Source of the DNA: Phlegmacium glaucopus
Lineage: Eukaryota; Basidiomycota; Agaricomycetes; Agaricales; Cortinariaceae
Assembly (NCBI GenBank): GCA_015039465.1
Contig: MU130477.1
Span: forward strand, 1,146,718 to 1,210,717
Length of the DNA: 64,000 nucleotides
Reading direction: 5' to 3'
This document shows positions 32,697-45,980 of this stretch, one piece after another. Within the stretch, counting starts at the first letter, position 1; the number at the start of each line of letters is the position of its first letter. The notes beneath the pieces were generated by a model. The model did not search any database and was not told the origin of the DNA. It saw only the letters and a list, made by a program, of their open reading frames with translations. The translations under genes were made by a program, and so were the position numbers.

Positions 32697-35480
32697 TTAC
32701 AAGGCCACTCCAGGCCAAGTATCTGTGCCCATTCCGCCACTGCCGCCGGTCTGCCGCCTCTTAGGAACAGGCTTCTCCTCTTCCGGTTCCATGTCCAGTG
32801 CTAGACCACTGGTCATACTTATTCCCCCCATCCCAGCCGAATCATAGCCCCTACCTTCCATATTCCCCATCCCAACTCCTCCACCACCGGCCCCTTTCCC
32901 TTTATCTACAATCCTCGCACATTCCACTCCAGCCTCACTCCTCAAATGCCTATTCAAGGCATCCATCCGCGCAAACTGCTTCTTACACCCATCACATTCA
33001 AAAGGCCTAAAATTGCTATGCAGCTGTTCATGCCGCTTACAATCATGCTGCCTCGCAAATCCTTTCCCACATCCAGGCCAATGACATTTATATGGCTTTT
33101 CTTCGAAATGGGAACGTAAATGGCCTTTGAGGTTGAAACCACGGGTAAAGGTGGATCCACAGCCTGGGACAGTGCATGCAAAATTGGCGTCTTGTTTGCG
33201 TCGTCGGTGGGAGGCGTTGGCTGTACGACCAGTCGTCACATTTACTTTGGGTATTTGAGTGGGTAACACGTCGGTGCCGGTAAGGTTGGGAGTGATATGG
33301 CCACTACGGCTTTGACGTGTTTGACTGCGTTCACGGCCGTTGTTGGTAGAAACGACCGATTCGGCTTTCTGACTTCCGCCCGCACCAGCACTTGTGACAT
33401 CGAAGCCAGAGTAAGTGCCTCTCCCACTCAACCCAACCTCTTCACTGAAACCAGCACTAACAGGGGGTTCACCGACATCACCCATCCCTAAACCCATACT
33501 CCCACCTCCATTCAAGCCGCCATTGGCACCATTCCCAAGAGACAGGTCCGGGTCCAACTCCAATTCCTCATACCTAACTCTCGGACTAGCATTCGGACTA
33601 GGATAAGGGCTCATCCTCCTAGGTGCTGCAAGTGTCATTCCATGATGTCCCTGCGACCCTAAAGAACCCCACACTTCCGCACCACGATCGGACCGTGTAC
33701 CCGAGGAGGCTCTACGGAAATGACCGATACCAGGTGAGAGGGAGCGACGGACGGGAAGAGGAGAGTTGTTAGACGATGAGATTGGGAGGTTAGGATTAGA
33801 TGCCGAGCCATTTGCCGAAAGTAAGTTAAGACCGTGTTGGTTCGAAATCGAAGCTGACGAGGAAGCCGAAGAGGAATTTATGAGGTTGGGTACGTGTGAA
33901 GGGTGTAAGAACTGCTGTTGCTGCTGCTGAGGAGCTAGGAAATCAACATGTGACGGAGGGAATAAAAATGAGGCAGAAGCCGCTGTGGTGCCGCCTAACG
34001 AATTCGACTGGTGATGATGGTACCCACTGCCATTACCGACGTTGTTGTTATAAGGCATCTGTGGTAACCTGATATCCTCCGACCGCGAGTGCCGATGATG
34101 CAGCCTTGGCGCACCCAACGAGTCAGAAACAGACCTCCTCAATGGGTCTGGCGACAAAAACCCGTTTCCATTCCCATTAGTCGACGATCCGGGGGTACCG
34201 CCAAAAGTAAACGACTGCAACTGCTGTCTCGAGTAATCGAACCCCCCGCCACCCGAAGCATTCAAATTATCCAATCCTCCCATTCCATTCGCGGTAAGGT
34301 AGGGATTCCAGGGATCTGAATGAGTTCTGGGACGCTGTTGTTGTGATTGTGATTGTGATTGTGATGGATCTGCAGGGAAGATAAAGCCGCCAGTAGCGGA
34401 TAGATTGTTGTTGCTGGCAGTTCGAGAAGAGGATGCAGCGGTGTTCTCCTCCGTTCTTGAGAACCTGGATGGAGATTGATCTCGCTGATGTTGCTGTTGA
34501 GAGGATTGGCTTTGCTGGTGGTTATTTGATGATGAACCTAAAACGAAAAAGAAGCCAGGGCTCCGATCAGCGCCGATCGCAAAAGATAAGAAAGGAAACT
34601 AACCTTGATTCAGAGTATCTAATGTTGCTTGAAACAAATCGGTAGGTCTACCAGTGTCTCCTCCACTAATAGGTGTAGCAGGTACGATATGCAGTTGAGG
34701 GCCATTCATCATATCATCGTCCCCATGGGGGGCGTTAATAATGGGCACATTTTGTTGCTGTTGCTGTTGTTGTTGTTGCTGGTCATCTGGCATGAGGAGT
34801 CGAGGGGGAGATTGAGGTTTATGAAGGACGGGTTGTGCACCGAGATTCGGAGGAAGTTGGGGAAGAGGCACAGTGCCCCAGGTCGGGGTATGCACGGACA
34901 TGTTCCCAAAGGTGACTGATAGTCCAGGTGCCGACTGAAAGGTAGGTTGGGGCGAGTGCGATGTGGGCGGTTGGCCGGGAGAGGGATGGTTAGAAGCCAC
35001 AGATGACGCTCTCGAACGTCTAGAACTGTCAAGGTGGTTGTTAACATTGTTACTCTCATCGACCCCGCTAGCGTTACTGGACGGCGAACTGTGATCAAAA
35101 GGCGAGCGGGTGGATCGATGGGAGTCAGATGGGTTGTTGGGAGAGAAATGGGGAGACATGTAATCGGAATCGTTTGTAAACATCAGCAAAGAGCCTTGTT
35201 GATTGGGTGCGTCGTAGTCGGAAGGCTCGTATTCGTTCATGCCGGTTGGAAAGTCCTGCAAAAGGATATCGTCCGCCGAGAAAGAGAGTTCTGAGTGTTG
35301 TGAATAAGGAGAATAATAAGAAGAAGGTGTATGGGGAAGGGGTGGGGAAGTGATAGGCGCTTGGTCGAAGGAGGAGTAATCGTAAGGTAAATCGAGCGGG
35401 TTTGATCTTTGAGGGGAAGGTGGAACGAAGTCAATGTGAGTTATATAGTCTGAGCCCTTGTCTGAACCCATTACATCCAT
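32697..35480 (-). CDS. CRZ1: C2H2 zinc-finger transcription factor, CRZ1-like
   Basis: About 900 residues in two exons. The intron at about 34535-34601 (donor GTTAGT after DTLNQ, acceptor TTTTAG) is phase 1. The N-terminus is acidic and Ser/Pro-rich, with a polyglutamine run at about 34757-34782. Asn/Ser/Gly-rich low-complexity stretches follow. The zinc-finger block near the C-terminus reads FACTVPGCGSTFTRGFNLKG, then PYKCHWPGCGKGFARQHDCK, then a Cys-x2-Cys finger FECDGCKKQFARMDALNRH. This spacing and the FNLKGHLRSH and RQHDCKRHEQLH motifs are typical of calcineurin-responsive Crz1 proteins. It would enter the nucleus on calcineurin dephosphorylation and drive calcium, cation and cell-wall stress genes. 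No clear PxIxIT docking site was identified by eye. Start ATG 35480. Confidence 0.82.
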
Positions 35481-38083
35481 GATGAAATACTAAAGGCTGT
35501 GAGCAAGAGGGAGATGGCGGTACAAGGGAAGGTGTTGTTACATCCAAATATGTGTAACACTTTACAAACTCCGCTAATCTGTCTCTTTCCCGTGCAACCC
35601 GCACTATTAGCCGCTTATCGGCACCCTCCGCCCCCTCCTCCGTCTCACTATTTTGGTCCTTTTCCACATACATCTTACGGAAGTGTCAACACCTTCCGCA
35701 GTTTACTGCAAAGCTACATGACCCACTAAAAAACCTTCTTTTCAAATGAGATAAACGTGTTTTCATGTACTCGTTTCCTGCCGCGTATTAATTAATCATA
35801 TGGTAGTAACAACACGTTGTCCTCAGCTGACTGCGTTTTCCTCATACACAGATAATCCATATATCTTGGTACCGACCACCCAAGTTCAGACCTTGGGCAA
35901 CGCGACAAAAGTCAATTTATCCGATTTCATCACTTCCTTTCGTCTTACTTGATTCAGAGTTTACAAAATGCTGTAAAAGTAGGTAAATATAATCTCTTCA
36001 CCTTATGACATTAAGCCCCAGATTCGAACGATCTGGCAGATAAACCTCGACGGATCCTATCATCCGTCTTCATCCCGGCCCGTGGGCGCGTACTACCCAG
36101 TCCCAGATAGTAAAGCAACTCAACACCTCCCATTTTACACCCATCCCTGCTTAAATCAACGACACTGCCCTGCTACTAGCATTCAGGCCGTCAACGACAT
36201 CCATCGATTACGATTACATTTACGACCAGTGTCTGTCAGTTCCACTGATAAAGACCGACCACGTTTTTGTCCCATTCCGGTGATTTTCCTAAATAACAAT
36301 AAGTAAATTAATTACCGACTGAAAAGATCGTGATTCATCATCAACATCATCATCATCATCTTACGTGCATCATACACACGCCAACTACAGTGAATCTAGA
36401 AACATCGTTGTAAGAACGTGGATTATCTCTTGCTCCATGTTCCGATGGAGCGAGGGAAATGCATTCCGAGTTCATTAGACTTCCACGTCCGAGCGAGTCG
36501 TATAGATAGGTAGGCCAATCTTTTGAATTCTATTCATAATTTTTACTGATCTTTTTTTTTTACTTCGGAATAAAAGCTATCCGAGGATAGGCGGCAGCAT
36601 TCAAGAAATTTCCTCAAGACCATCCCCATTTCCATGATCCGGCAGCGGGACCTGAATCCAAATCCATACCTAAGTCCGATCCGTTTGTCCATTACTTTTC
36701 CGATCATCAGCACCCGCTCGTCATGTACATAGTATAAGACATTAAACCGTCAATACTGTACTATCGACGTCAGAATCCCTCACTACCAATATAATACTAA
36801 TAGAAAACCTCGCAGCAGACTTCTCCCGAATATAACGAAATCTCCAAGCTCCAAATGTAAAAAACAATAACATACCTCTTACAGTTATAACTTGTATCTA
36901 AATGGTATCCACGCCACATGGGGACGTTGACATCTTTGACATCCGTCATTTTTGAATTCAAAACCTTCGGGAATTGCCTTCCGAAGGCATAAGTGGTGAT
37001 CAAACTGTAAAAAAGTCTTTGCAGTTCTTTTACTGAACCTCTGCCGTGTGTGACATGACAATCAATAGAAATACCGGCCCACCATCCCGTACTTTATCAC
37101 GACAATCTTTGATGGTATCGAAGCTCGTAACTAACTACTCAGCACAATCACCGCGAGCGCTTCTGTAGCTATGCACTAAGTCTATTTTTCTCGTCCCCAC
37201 CCGGCACGGACTCCTTCGATATATATTTTACAAATGCCCTTCTTAACACCGACGTACTTACCCACCTATTATGACGCTACTATCTATGTATAGTTTTACA
37301 GACACTGCCTTCGTCTCCATCTTCCATTTTTAACAGACAAACGAATGATACCGATACCACTCAATGGCACTGCCTTCCCTGACAAATATAGGCGCCTGCG
37401 TATACTTAGAGCACGATGCTGCGCGTAGTTAACCTCACGATAACTAGCAACCGTTGTTGCCAAGGCATGACTAGGGATTCTGTCAGACTGTCAGTGGTCA
37501 CCACTACAAAATGGTAAGAGTCTAATGGACATAGCACTATTATCGAAATACATCGGCGTCGACTCGCCTATTATTATTCAGAACTTTTCAATGCCCGTTG
37601 CCAACCCTCAGAGTGCCACGTAGCGCGGTAAATTGCGACCGTTACTATACCCCTCTTCAGCAGTCCGAACTTCCTTACTTTTTTCATGATCGTAATAAAG
37701 ACACATTTAGTTTTCATCTTCGAGATCTCAGGCCTTTAGATTCAAGTTCAGATTAACCTTCGATTTTGTGGCGTATGACCAACATGGGGTACACTTGACA
37801 TCCACTATCCCCTTGCTTCATCTTCACTTATGTTTGACGTTCGTATGGGCAGCGTTTCCCTAAGCTCCAACAAGAGTCGTGCTTCTCACAGCTTTTTAAC
37901 GTGGCTTCATCGCAAAGCCTTCATAGATGAGAGGCACACATGATTTTCATTTTACAAAAATTACTGGCACCTCGCGGTTTACCATCATGATTATAGAAGT
38001 TATTGGCTTCTTTGATCACCGCCGGAGATTCGGACCCGTTGTACAATCATAGATAGAGGCTGTATTAATTTCGACGGTAGGCC
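35481..38083. other. Long intergenic region upstream of CRZ1
   Basis: No convincing gene. A short ATC/CAT microsatellite lies at about 36330-36360, and a poly-T run at about 36551-36561. The region nearest 35481 presumably contains the CRZ1 promoter and 5' leader. Open frames are short and featureless. Confidence 0.45.
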
Positions 38084-38332
38084 TTGCGTGCCAGCCACGA
38101 TAAGGATGAGATGCTCTTGGCACTTGCAATCCTCGTGCAGCAAATTAAGCGCTTACGACAGTCCATGCACATCGGACACGGTATCACGTATGACGACCCG
38201 GTCACCGCTCTGGAAACGTTCCTTGCCCAACTGAGGCTAGATGCATTGTCCAGATCGTTAAAGAAATTGTCAGACAGACCGCCTGGATTTGGGCAATGTG
38301 TACTACTAACCTGCCCCCCTGCCTTTGATTAA
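38084..38332 (+). pseudogene. Gene relic upstream of F-box copy 1
   Basis: An open stretch without an ATG reads a helical, protein-like segment (LALAILVQQIKRLRQSMHIG, DDPVTALETFLAQLRLDA). A more decayed relative is present at about 46530-46630, sharing CATCGGACACGGTAT and the GGAAACGT...CTTG..CCAA region. The two occurrences flank the F-box gene pair. Origin and family are unknown. Confidence 0.35.
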
Positions 38333-38828
38333 ATGCCATTCAGAGGCTCAGACGTCTTTAATGACAAATTTCCCGCTGGATTTAGATATAGGTATTTAAG
38401 GACCGTCCAGAATCAAAAGCTAGAGGACTAAACATCATCGATCTCAGTGAGAAGTCATATTTGATGATTGTGTGTATTTTCGTGTGAAAATCGTGCGGAT
38501 GTCGTTAATAAAATAGCCGTGTTACACAGTAAGTACGAATATATACAGGTGTACTATGGTGATTTTTAACGGAGCGATTTCTGCTATATTATATCCAACT
38601 ACTGTACTATTATCATGAATGGACCAGACCATTGGCGGAAGCCCATATTTCCCAAAAAGGAAAAATTGGCATGTGCCCTTTCATAAGTGGAAATTTGGCT
38701 GTCATTGTCACATTACCACTGTGACTCTGGCAGGTAAGTTCTCAAATACTATAGTCCTGACGCTGACATCTATTAACTTAACTTGAGCGGTTCTGTGGAC
38801 TGTGTGGGCCGTTCATCACAAATAATAT

Positions 38829-40145
38829 ATGGCCCCTCATAAGCGGCGCACCATTCGCCTCAAAGGTCCTCAGGCTGCTACACCACAAACCTCTTTGAGC
38901 ACTCAAGCTATTAACACTCGCGGTTTCCCCACTTTAGCTGATGAAATATACCTCGAAATCATATCTCATCTACCGTCTGTACCTATTCCCACTCCCGAGT
39001 CACAGTTATATCCAGAGAGACGTCGCACTAGGCACGAGACACTCCTGTCTCTGTCACAAACTTCGCGTTCACTTCGTAGATTCTTCTGGCGTTACCTATG
39101 GCAGCGTATCGAAGTCCGTGAGGGAATGAAAATCAGTGATCAAGACGATACTTCGGAAGACTCCCCATATCTGATTAGCAGCACCTCCTGGTACAACCGA
39201 GAAGGAATCAAAAAGTACGCGATAGAACTCGTTCGTCAATTAGAAATCGTCACCGTCCGAAATCCGCAGTTGGCCCAATATGTTAAGTGAGTTCTGTTTG
39301 AATTATTCGTGCTGCAACCTGTTCACTTGTTCACAGTTACGTTGACGTATTCATTGGTGAATATTCAATAAACACCGTTGTTGCTGAATTGGCGCATTGT
39401 TTGAGTCTATTCCCAAACCTGCATACAGTTCAGATCGATGTCACTACAGCTTCTAGACGATCTCTGGGGAGGATCTTTGAACGCACTTTCAAAAAGTATC
39501 CATACCCTCAGATCCGCAATGTTTTCGTCATGTTCTTGAGCCAATCCTTGATTACATCGTGCCCCGAGGCAAGGCACATCGGCTTTACGAAACGATGGGC
39601 GCTGCCCCCACCGTTTCTGCACACCATAATAAATCATTGTCCTCGTCTGGAAGTACTCGAGGAATTTGAAGATCTTTTTTGGAAAGACGACACATGCAAA
39701 CGTACGATTCTATAATTCCTTTTACCTTAGCATTGCAAAATTCTAACCGTTTTCATATTTACAAGTCATCGTCGATAAATTTCCAAACCTCCGCACCGTG
39801 ACGGTATCTCCTTCTGAAACTATAGCACACCACTCTCATGTATGTCTCTTCCTTCCCTACGAATCGGCCTCGGCTGATTCCATTGTCTCATAGATCGACA
39901 TTCTTAAGAAGCTGAATCATCTGCAGACCATCGTACTACTCTGGAAACCGGCACTACTCTATCGAATGCTTCGGTGTACACGACATGATGAGCAAGTTGC
40001 ACACCTGAACAGGATAAAAGAAGGTTGGATAGAGAGGGCCAAACATATTTTGATGCAAATTCAGCTTCGTGACAATCTGGAGAAAACAGTGATCACAAGG
40101 AACTACGAAGGTGAAGAGAGGAAAATCTTGATTAAGGCCGGTTGA
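38829..40145 (+). CDS. F-box-like protein, paralogue 1
   Basis: About 382 residues. Exons are 38829-39286, 39337-39701, 39766-39839 and 39894-40145, all in frame. An F-box-like N-terminal region is seen at residues 35-95 (GFPTLADEIYLEIISHLPSV, then LLSLSQTSRSLRRFFWRYLW). LRR-like segments follow (LAHCLSLFPNLHTVQI; LEVLEEFEDLFW; FPNLRTVTVSPS), and then a C-terminal helix with YEGEERKILIKAG. Such proteins usually serve as substrate adaptors of SCF ubiquitin ligases; the substrate is unknown. A CAG/GTAAGT donor at about 38733, conserved in the paralogue, suggests a 5' UTR intron. The paralogue is at 43702-45061. Confidence 0.78.
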
Positions 40146-40870
40146 GAACCCTTGAAGGTTGAGTTTTGGAAGGCCTGTACTAGTAGACTGTACGAAATAA
40201 GATCGTTTTCTGCTAAGTTTAGATCCAACCTTGATAATGTTCTGATTTGGCAGCCCGGAGCATGTTCGAACAATCTAATGCGCGTCGCAAAACACAACTT
40301 TTGAAAAAAAGTGTTTGCACAGAACGTTTCTTATTCATAATTACTAGAATTTTGTGTGAACAGAATTTTAATTTATGGCTGTGCCATTAGATTTAGATTT
40401 TCAGGTTTGGCAGCCACTATATTCAACGAGGTTTATGCACCCAATTGCAAAGTAATATCATACATATGAAATAGTAAGTAATGCCTTTAACTATGGTAAA
40501 GACAAGAGACCCACTGGCATTCGGTTTCATGCCCAATTTGTTTACATTTTAATCTGTGGATATATTTATATCAGTGTACTTACATGCTTATTACAACATT
40601 CTTTATGTGCCTGCAGAGGAGAATTCATACTATAGAAAAGCTGGGATTGAAAAACTGAGGTTGAGCTTGAGTATAAGGATGTAAATTTAATTATGTACCA
40701 ATCTTGAATAAAATTATTCTTTTTGGGGCCAATAATTGCTTTTACACATTGTAATCCCACAGATACTATTCCTACACATATTTACATACTCTAGACTCTC
40801 AAATTGACATTCTGAAGCTTGGTCCTGGAGAGGTTCAATTTTATTTTTTTCAGGCCTGCAGCCGGACTAA
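40146..40870. other. 3' intergenic region
   Basis: The first 200 bp match the 3' flank of F-box paralogue 2 (about 45062-45290), so the duplication extends past the coding region. The rest is AT-rich without recognised genes. It separates two convergent genes. Confidence 0.5.
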
Positions 40871-42104
40871 CTAACCGAGCCCTGGTCCGGGATTCTGATG
40901 CCAATGCTCCCTTGCCTGTTCCTGTGTGGCACGTTTCTGACGTTGGCGTAGAAGAAGAAACCCTAAGATAGTAAGGACGATGAGAGCAAGGCCTCCAATC
41001 ACACCGCCAACAATAGCACCGGTTGGAGAACCTTTCACTGGAGTTGATGCACTGGAAGTGCCAATGACTGTGCCATTGCCAGTGGTGGCCGTGGAAGAAG
41101 TCACACTACCAGTGGTGGAAGAAGTCGCATGCGAAGATACAGATGTCGTTGTGGACGGTAGTGTACCATTTTGGACTATGAGGTAATCCAGAGTAAGAGG
41201 CGTTGAATTTATTCCTTCATACACCACTTTCAATGTGTGAGGTCCTGCGGGATATTGAGCGGTCTCGAAGAATTTTTGATTGTTAGTTGTTGGTGTATCG
41301 GCTGAAACACCTTGCAGCAGGAAACTGGTAGGTGTTTGCCCGTCGATGGAGTATGTTACTGACGATGAGCCGACAGGGAAGCCCGGGATTAAAGGACCAT
41401 ACCAACTTAGGGAAACGCCTAAGGTCGCGACAGCATGTGAGACAACAGCAATTGCCGATGATAGAGATATAACGTGCATACCAATAAAGTTGTAAGTAAA
41501 TGTTGACCCAGTCACGGTGGTTGTATTCGCATAATACCAAACCTGCCACCCTTGTCCATACTGTAACTGAGGGTCTCCACTATCTACGACGATTGCTGCC
41601 TGATCCAGCGGTACGCTAGGGGACGGAAGATATTGAATCTTATCAATCCAAAATGTCTGGCTTTTTAATACCGTAACATTGACAGTTATAATATGTGGTC
41701 CATCCAAAAGCGTGTCTTCTTCGCAAAAGATCCAATTATTCTGTGGATCTGGGGAGGGAGGGATTGGGTTGATACTGATGTTGTCGATAAAACACTGCCA
41801 TGTTGGATCTACCACTCCGGAATCGTTGCGAATGTTAATGGTGCCATGTACTCTGAACAGGGTTCCTGAACATGGAAACCCAATCGATTAACGACTTGAT
41901 GTACTTTTAAAGATAGTGCTCACCATTGAATGCAAACGAAAGGCTTGCACTCGAGTTGGTACCGTGCAGTGTGCCCAGGTAAGGGGGACCATTATGTCCT
42001 AGAGAATTCTGACTGCCTTCGTCTAGAAACCATGGACCAGTGTACTGAATTTTTGAGTCAACATCATCCACATTTATAACTCGAGGAAGTGCCGCCGACG
42101 ACAT
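40871..42104 (-). CDS. Single-pass membrane protein with discoidin-like extracellular repeats
   Basis: About 370 residues in three exons. The intron near 41866-41923 (donor GTGAGC, phase 1) joins FAFNG to GTLFRVHGTINIRNDSG. A second intron near 41421-41486 (donor GTATGC, phase 1) joins YNFIG to VSLSWYG. The start ATG 42104 gives MSSAALPRVINVDDVDSKI. Two beta-rich halves (WQCFIDNISI; VTYSIDGQTPTSFLLQG) carry N-glycosylation sequons. A Ser/Thr-rich stalk leads to a transmembrane segment (GAIVGGVIGGLALIVLTILG) and a short basic tail. This architecture is common in Agaricomycetes and is usually uncharacterised; a glycan-binding or cell-surface role is inference. No cleavable signal peptide is obvious. 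Confidence 0.75.
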
Positions 42105-43701
42105 TATCTTATAGCTCCCCTGGACCTGGACGAAGAGGAAAGAACGAGAATGGAAAAGTGGGGGGTTAATGTAGTTAAATCGTGAGAAATAATGAAGGAT
42201 TTGACATGAACACAGCCTACTACTACATAGACGTTTGTTGTCGAAGACACGTTTTTGGTATCTCATCGAGATCTCTGTCCAGTTTGGCAGCCTCTTCTTT
42301 TTGCTTCAACCTCTGGTTCTGCTGCATCCTTTTGGGCTCGCTCCAGTCGCATAGTGGTGATTTCGTCTCCTGTGAATGTCCGAGCGATCCTTCTCTTCTT
42401 CGGCAGTGGGGTAAAACCATCGACCAACCTGAGAGATATGCTGACTTGTGTGAGAAAAGATGTGCTTGCAGGTGTCGTCGGCGTTTGGGGGGCGTGTATT
42501 CTCGCCATCGTGATTGGCTCTTCTCTCTCGAGCGCTCGTCGTGGTGTTCAACGCGTTACGCGAGGTTACGCGTTGAGGCGCGGGCACGTGCCTGGTTATT
42601 TCCTATTATATCCGCTAGTCGAGGTTTGAAATCTTTATCTCGATCATGGTTAATACCAGTCGCCTGCTAGCGCCATCAGCTCCAGCTGGACGAGGAAAGC
42701 GCAGGATGAGGATACATACTTGGATTCCAAAAGTCTCGTCAAAAAAAATCCTCCGTACTGAGTATTGATGACAGACAGGACACGACAGTGAAGTAGCACT
42801 AGGTAGAGGAATAAGTCCATGCGATTGTTGTTGTTCAGAAACAGACTAGCGCTCAGGTGAATTTGAACCTCACTACACATTTTGACACCCTCAAAACATC
42901 GGTCCAATCTCGATAAGCTAAATATCATTTCCGTGAAACTTATCCGGCGTCGAACTCTTTGAGTACAAGGTGTGTTCATCGGTTCCAACGCTAGGGTATT
43001 CCCGCAAGGTATTTTCACAGATGCGTTGGCAGCGTTGCAATTGCCTTTCATGGTCAAGAAATTCAAGTATAGGTTCAAGTTGGAAATGCTTACGTCTCGA
43101 TCTTGGGCAACTTCCACTTATAATAAACACAGCGGTTAGTTGTTTGATTATTGTCGAGGTCCTCTTTCTCTGAGCCTGGCGTTCTGGGAGGTCATAAAGG
43201 AAGGGTTAAGTCGTTGATAAGGGTCACGGGGTGACGGGCCCGGGGATATGCGACTGTGCTCATCCATAGAGCTGATTCAGAAGTGTTAGGAGGCAAGACT
43301 TACCACGAAGAAAGTGTAATAAGTAGAAGAGATCCAAGGGCCGAGCAGTGATCATGAGTGGAAGACTAGCGTAGCGGGTGTACATGTAGGTTATACGTAG
43401 TCTTTTTTCACGGTTGGTCAGAGTAAAGTCGTCAATCAATACAAATAAAAAAAGACTACGAATTTTATATTAGTCTGACTACGGGAGACTATGACCACTC
43501 TGACCCCGACTCCCCGAGTCAGCCTGCTGACTTGTACAACGCTGGACTGTCGTAGTCATTTTCGGTAGCGCTGTTCATTGTCTTCCTCTCCCCACCGTGA
43601 CTAGCCTCTAGCAGGTAAGTTCTCAAATACTACAATCCTGACGCTGACATCTATTAACTTGGCCTTGAGTGATTCTGTGGACCGTTCATCACCAATAATA
43701 T
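42105..43701. other. Region with unresolved small genes
   Basis: Several short open frames overlap here and none can be assigned. On the minus strand, about 42587-42223 reads charged, helical text (for example PKKRRIARTFTGDEITTMRL in one frame and NQRLKQKEEAAKLDRDLDEI in another). This might be a small coiled-coil protein with introns. Another minus-strand stretch at 43130-42918 (HFQLEPILEFLDHERQLQRC) also looks protein-like. The last 90 bp (about 43612-43701) match the leader of F-box paralogue 1, including the CAG/GTAAGT donor. Confidence 0.35.
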
Positions 43702-45061
43702 ATGGCCCCTCGTACTAAACGGCGCACCGTAGTAGGTCGCCTCCAACTTGAAGACCCTCAGGCTGCCGCACTTCAAACCTCTTTGAGCGCTCAAGCTATT
43801 AACACTCGCGGTTTCCCAACTTTGGCTGATGAGATATACCTCGAAATCATGTCTCATCTACCATCTGTACCTATTCCCACACCAATCACTCCCGAGTCAC
43901 CGTCGTATCCAGAGAGACGTCGCTCTAGGCATGAGACGCTCCTGTCTCTGTCACAAACCTCGCGTTCACTTCGTAGATTCTTCTGGCGTTACCTATGGCA
44001 GCGTATCGAAGTACGTGAGGGAATGAAAATCAGGGATCAAGATGATACTGAGGAAGATTCTCCATATCTGACCACCAGTGGCCCTTGGTCCACCAGGGAA
44101 GGACTCAAAAAGTACACGATAGAACTCGTTCGTCAATTAGAAATCGTTACCGTCCGTAATCCGCAGTTGGCCCAATATGTTAAGTGAGTTCTGTTTGAAT
44201 TATCCGTGCTGCGACTTGTTCACTTGTGAACAGTTATGTTGACGTATTCATTGGTGAATATTCAATAAACACCGTTGTTGCTGAATTGGCGCATTGTTTG
44301 AGTCTATTCCCAAACCTGCATACAGTTCAGATCGATGTCACTACAACTTCTAGACGATCTCTGGGGAGGATCTTTGAACCCACTTTCAAAAAGTATTCAT
44401 ACCCTCAGATCCGTAATGTTTTCGTCATGGACTCGAGCAAATCCTTGATTATATCTTGCCCCGAGGCAAGACACATCGGCTATACGGAACGATGGGAGCT
44501 GCCCCCGCCGTTCCTGCACACCATAATAAATCATTGTCCTCACCTGGAAGTACTTGAAGAATTCTCTGACCTTTTTTGGACAAACAATACCTCCAAATGT
44601 ACGATTCTATAGTTCCTTTTAGTATTTACCTTAGCATTGCAAAATTCTAACGGTTTTTACATCCACAAGTCATCGTCAAAAACCTCCCAAACCTCCGCGC
44701 CGTGACGGTATCTCCTTCAGCAACTCTATCACACCCCTATCATGTACGTGTCTTCCTTCCCTGCGAAGACTCGGCTGATTCCATCGTCTGGTAGATCGAC
44801 ATTCTTAATAACCTGAATCATCTGCAGACCATCGTACTATTCTGGAAACCTTCACTAATGAATCAAACGCCTTGGTATCTACCATATGATGAGCGAGTTG
44901 CACAACTGAACAGGATAAAAGAAGTTTGGATTGAGAAGGCCAAGCATATTTTGATGCAAATCCAGCTTCGTGACAATCTGGAGAAGACAGTGGCCACAAG
45001 GAACTACGAGGGTGAAGTGAGGAAAATCTTGATGAGACCGGCTAAGAATCTGAAGGATTGA
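43702..45061 (+). CDS. F-box-like protein, paralogue 2
   Basis: About 395 residues. Exons are 43702-44183, 44234-44598, 44670-44743 and 44795-45061; exon 2 and exon 3 have exactly the same lengths as in paralogue 1. The F-box-like segment is GFPTLADEIYLEIMSHLPSV, then LLSLSQTSRSLRRFFWRYLW. Differences include an extra TPITP segment in the spacer, NQTPWYLPYDERVAQL in place of YRMLRCTRHDEQVAHL, and a longer C-terminus (RPAKNLKD). No breaks were found. It is a predicted SCF adaptor with an unknown substrate. Confidence 0.78.
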
Positions 45062-45700
45062 CGTCTTGGAAGGCCTGTAGTTGTAGGCTGTACGAAATAA
45101 GATTATTTTTTGCTAAGTTTACATCCAACCTTGATCATGTACTAGACCTTGGGCAGGAGCAATGGTCCAATGGAGCATGTCCGAAAAATCTAATGCCCGT
45201 CGCAAAACACAACTTTTTGAAAAAGTGTTTACCCCTAAAGTTTTCTTATTCACAATTATTAGAACTTTGTGCAAACAGGATTCTATGTAATTTATGGCCG
45301 TGAAAATGTGCGTTATACACTCACTGCTATTCTCTCATGAACTTTTTGTTGTGTGCACTGTGCAACAACATCTGCGTAATGGTTGGAACTTCTTCGCAAG
45401 TTTCCACTTGTCCGGCCGGACAGTGTAGATCATCTTTGTTGAGTTGACATTCATTCGTATACTTTCGTTCCGACGTTCGCACAATTTGAGGTACGTATCC
45501 ACACCGTTACTATAACATTAACAGTGTGCCTAGCTACGTTGTTTAACATCTATATTTAGTCGTCATCATTTCCCTGACGGGCTGACACTGGGCGCTACGT
45601 TGTTTAACGTCTAGACCAACACATAATATCCGCATGAGTGACAACTTCATCCATCAAAACTTTGTTTGACATTAGGAACATGATATTGTGCGCCCTCAGC
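45062..45700. other. 3' flank and intergenic
   Basis: Positions to about 45290 are homologous to the 3' flank of F-box paralogue 1. Beyond that, no feature was recognised except a local repeat of TACGTTGTTTAACRTCTA at about 45534 and 45596. Confidence 0.45.
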
Positions 45701-45731
45701 TCATTCATGCTTAGTTTTCTGATCTTACAAA

Positions 45732-45980
45732 ATGTGTCAGGAACCCCGATGTCGATCCACACCCACGTGGCAACTCTACGACCCACCTCCTCTGCGCATC
45801 GATGTCGTAACCCGAATCGCAATGTCAGAAGAGGATGTAGATTCTTGGGGTGCAGCCAACAACATCTCATCTGATCCACCACTTTACCTTCGAATGCAAT
45901 ATGCACGGAGGGAGATCAATCGCAGGCTTCCTCCCTACGCACGAATGGGAAACCTTAACCCATCCCCATCCCAACCGTAA
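45732..45980 (+). CDS. Small hypothetical protein
   Basis: An 82-codon frame with an ATG at 45732 has protein-like composition (PPPLRIDVVTRIAMSEEDVD, DPPLYLRMQYARREINRRLP). It might be the last exon of a longer gene; an in-frame extension further upstream was not established. No domain is recognised and it could be a relic. Confidence 0.3.
   Translation: MCQEPRCRSTPTWQLYDPPPLRIDVVTRIAMSEEDVDSWGAANNISSDPPLYLRMQYARREINRRLPPYARMGNLNPSPSQP

Noticed and set aside
32060..32720. Minus-strand Phe/Leu-rich frames near the CRZ1 3' end
   Set aside because: They are low-complexity translations of an A/G-rich stretch, probably 3' UTR, with no domain or splice support.
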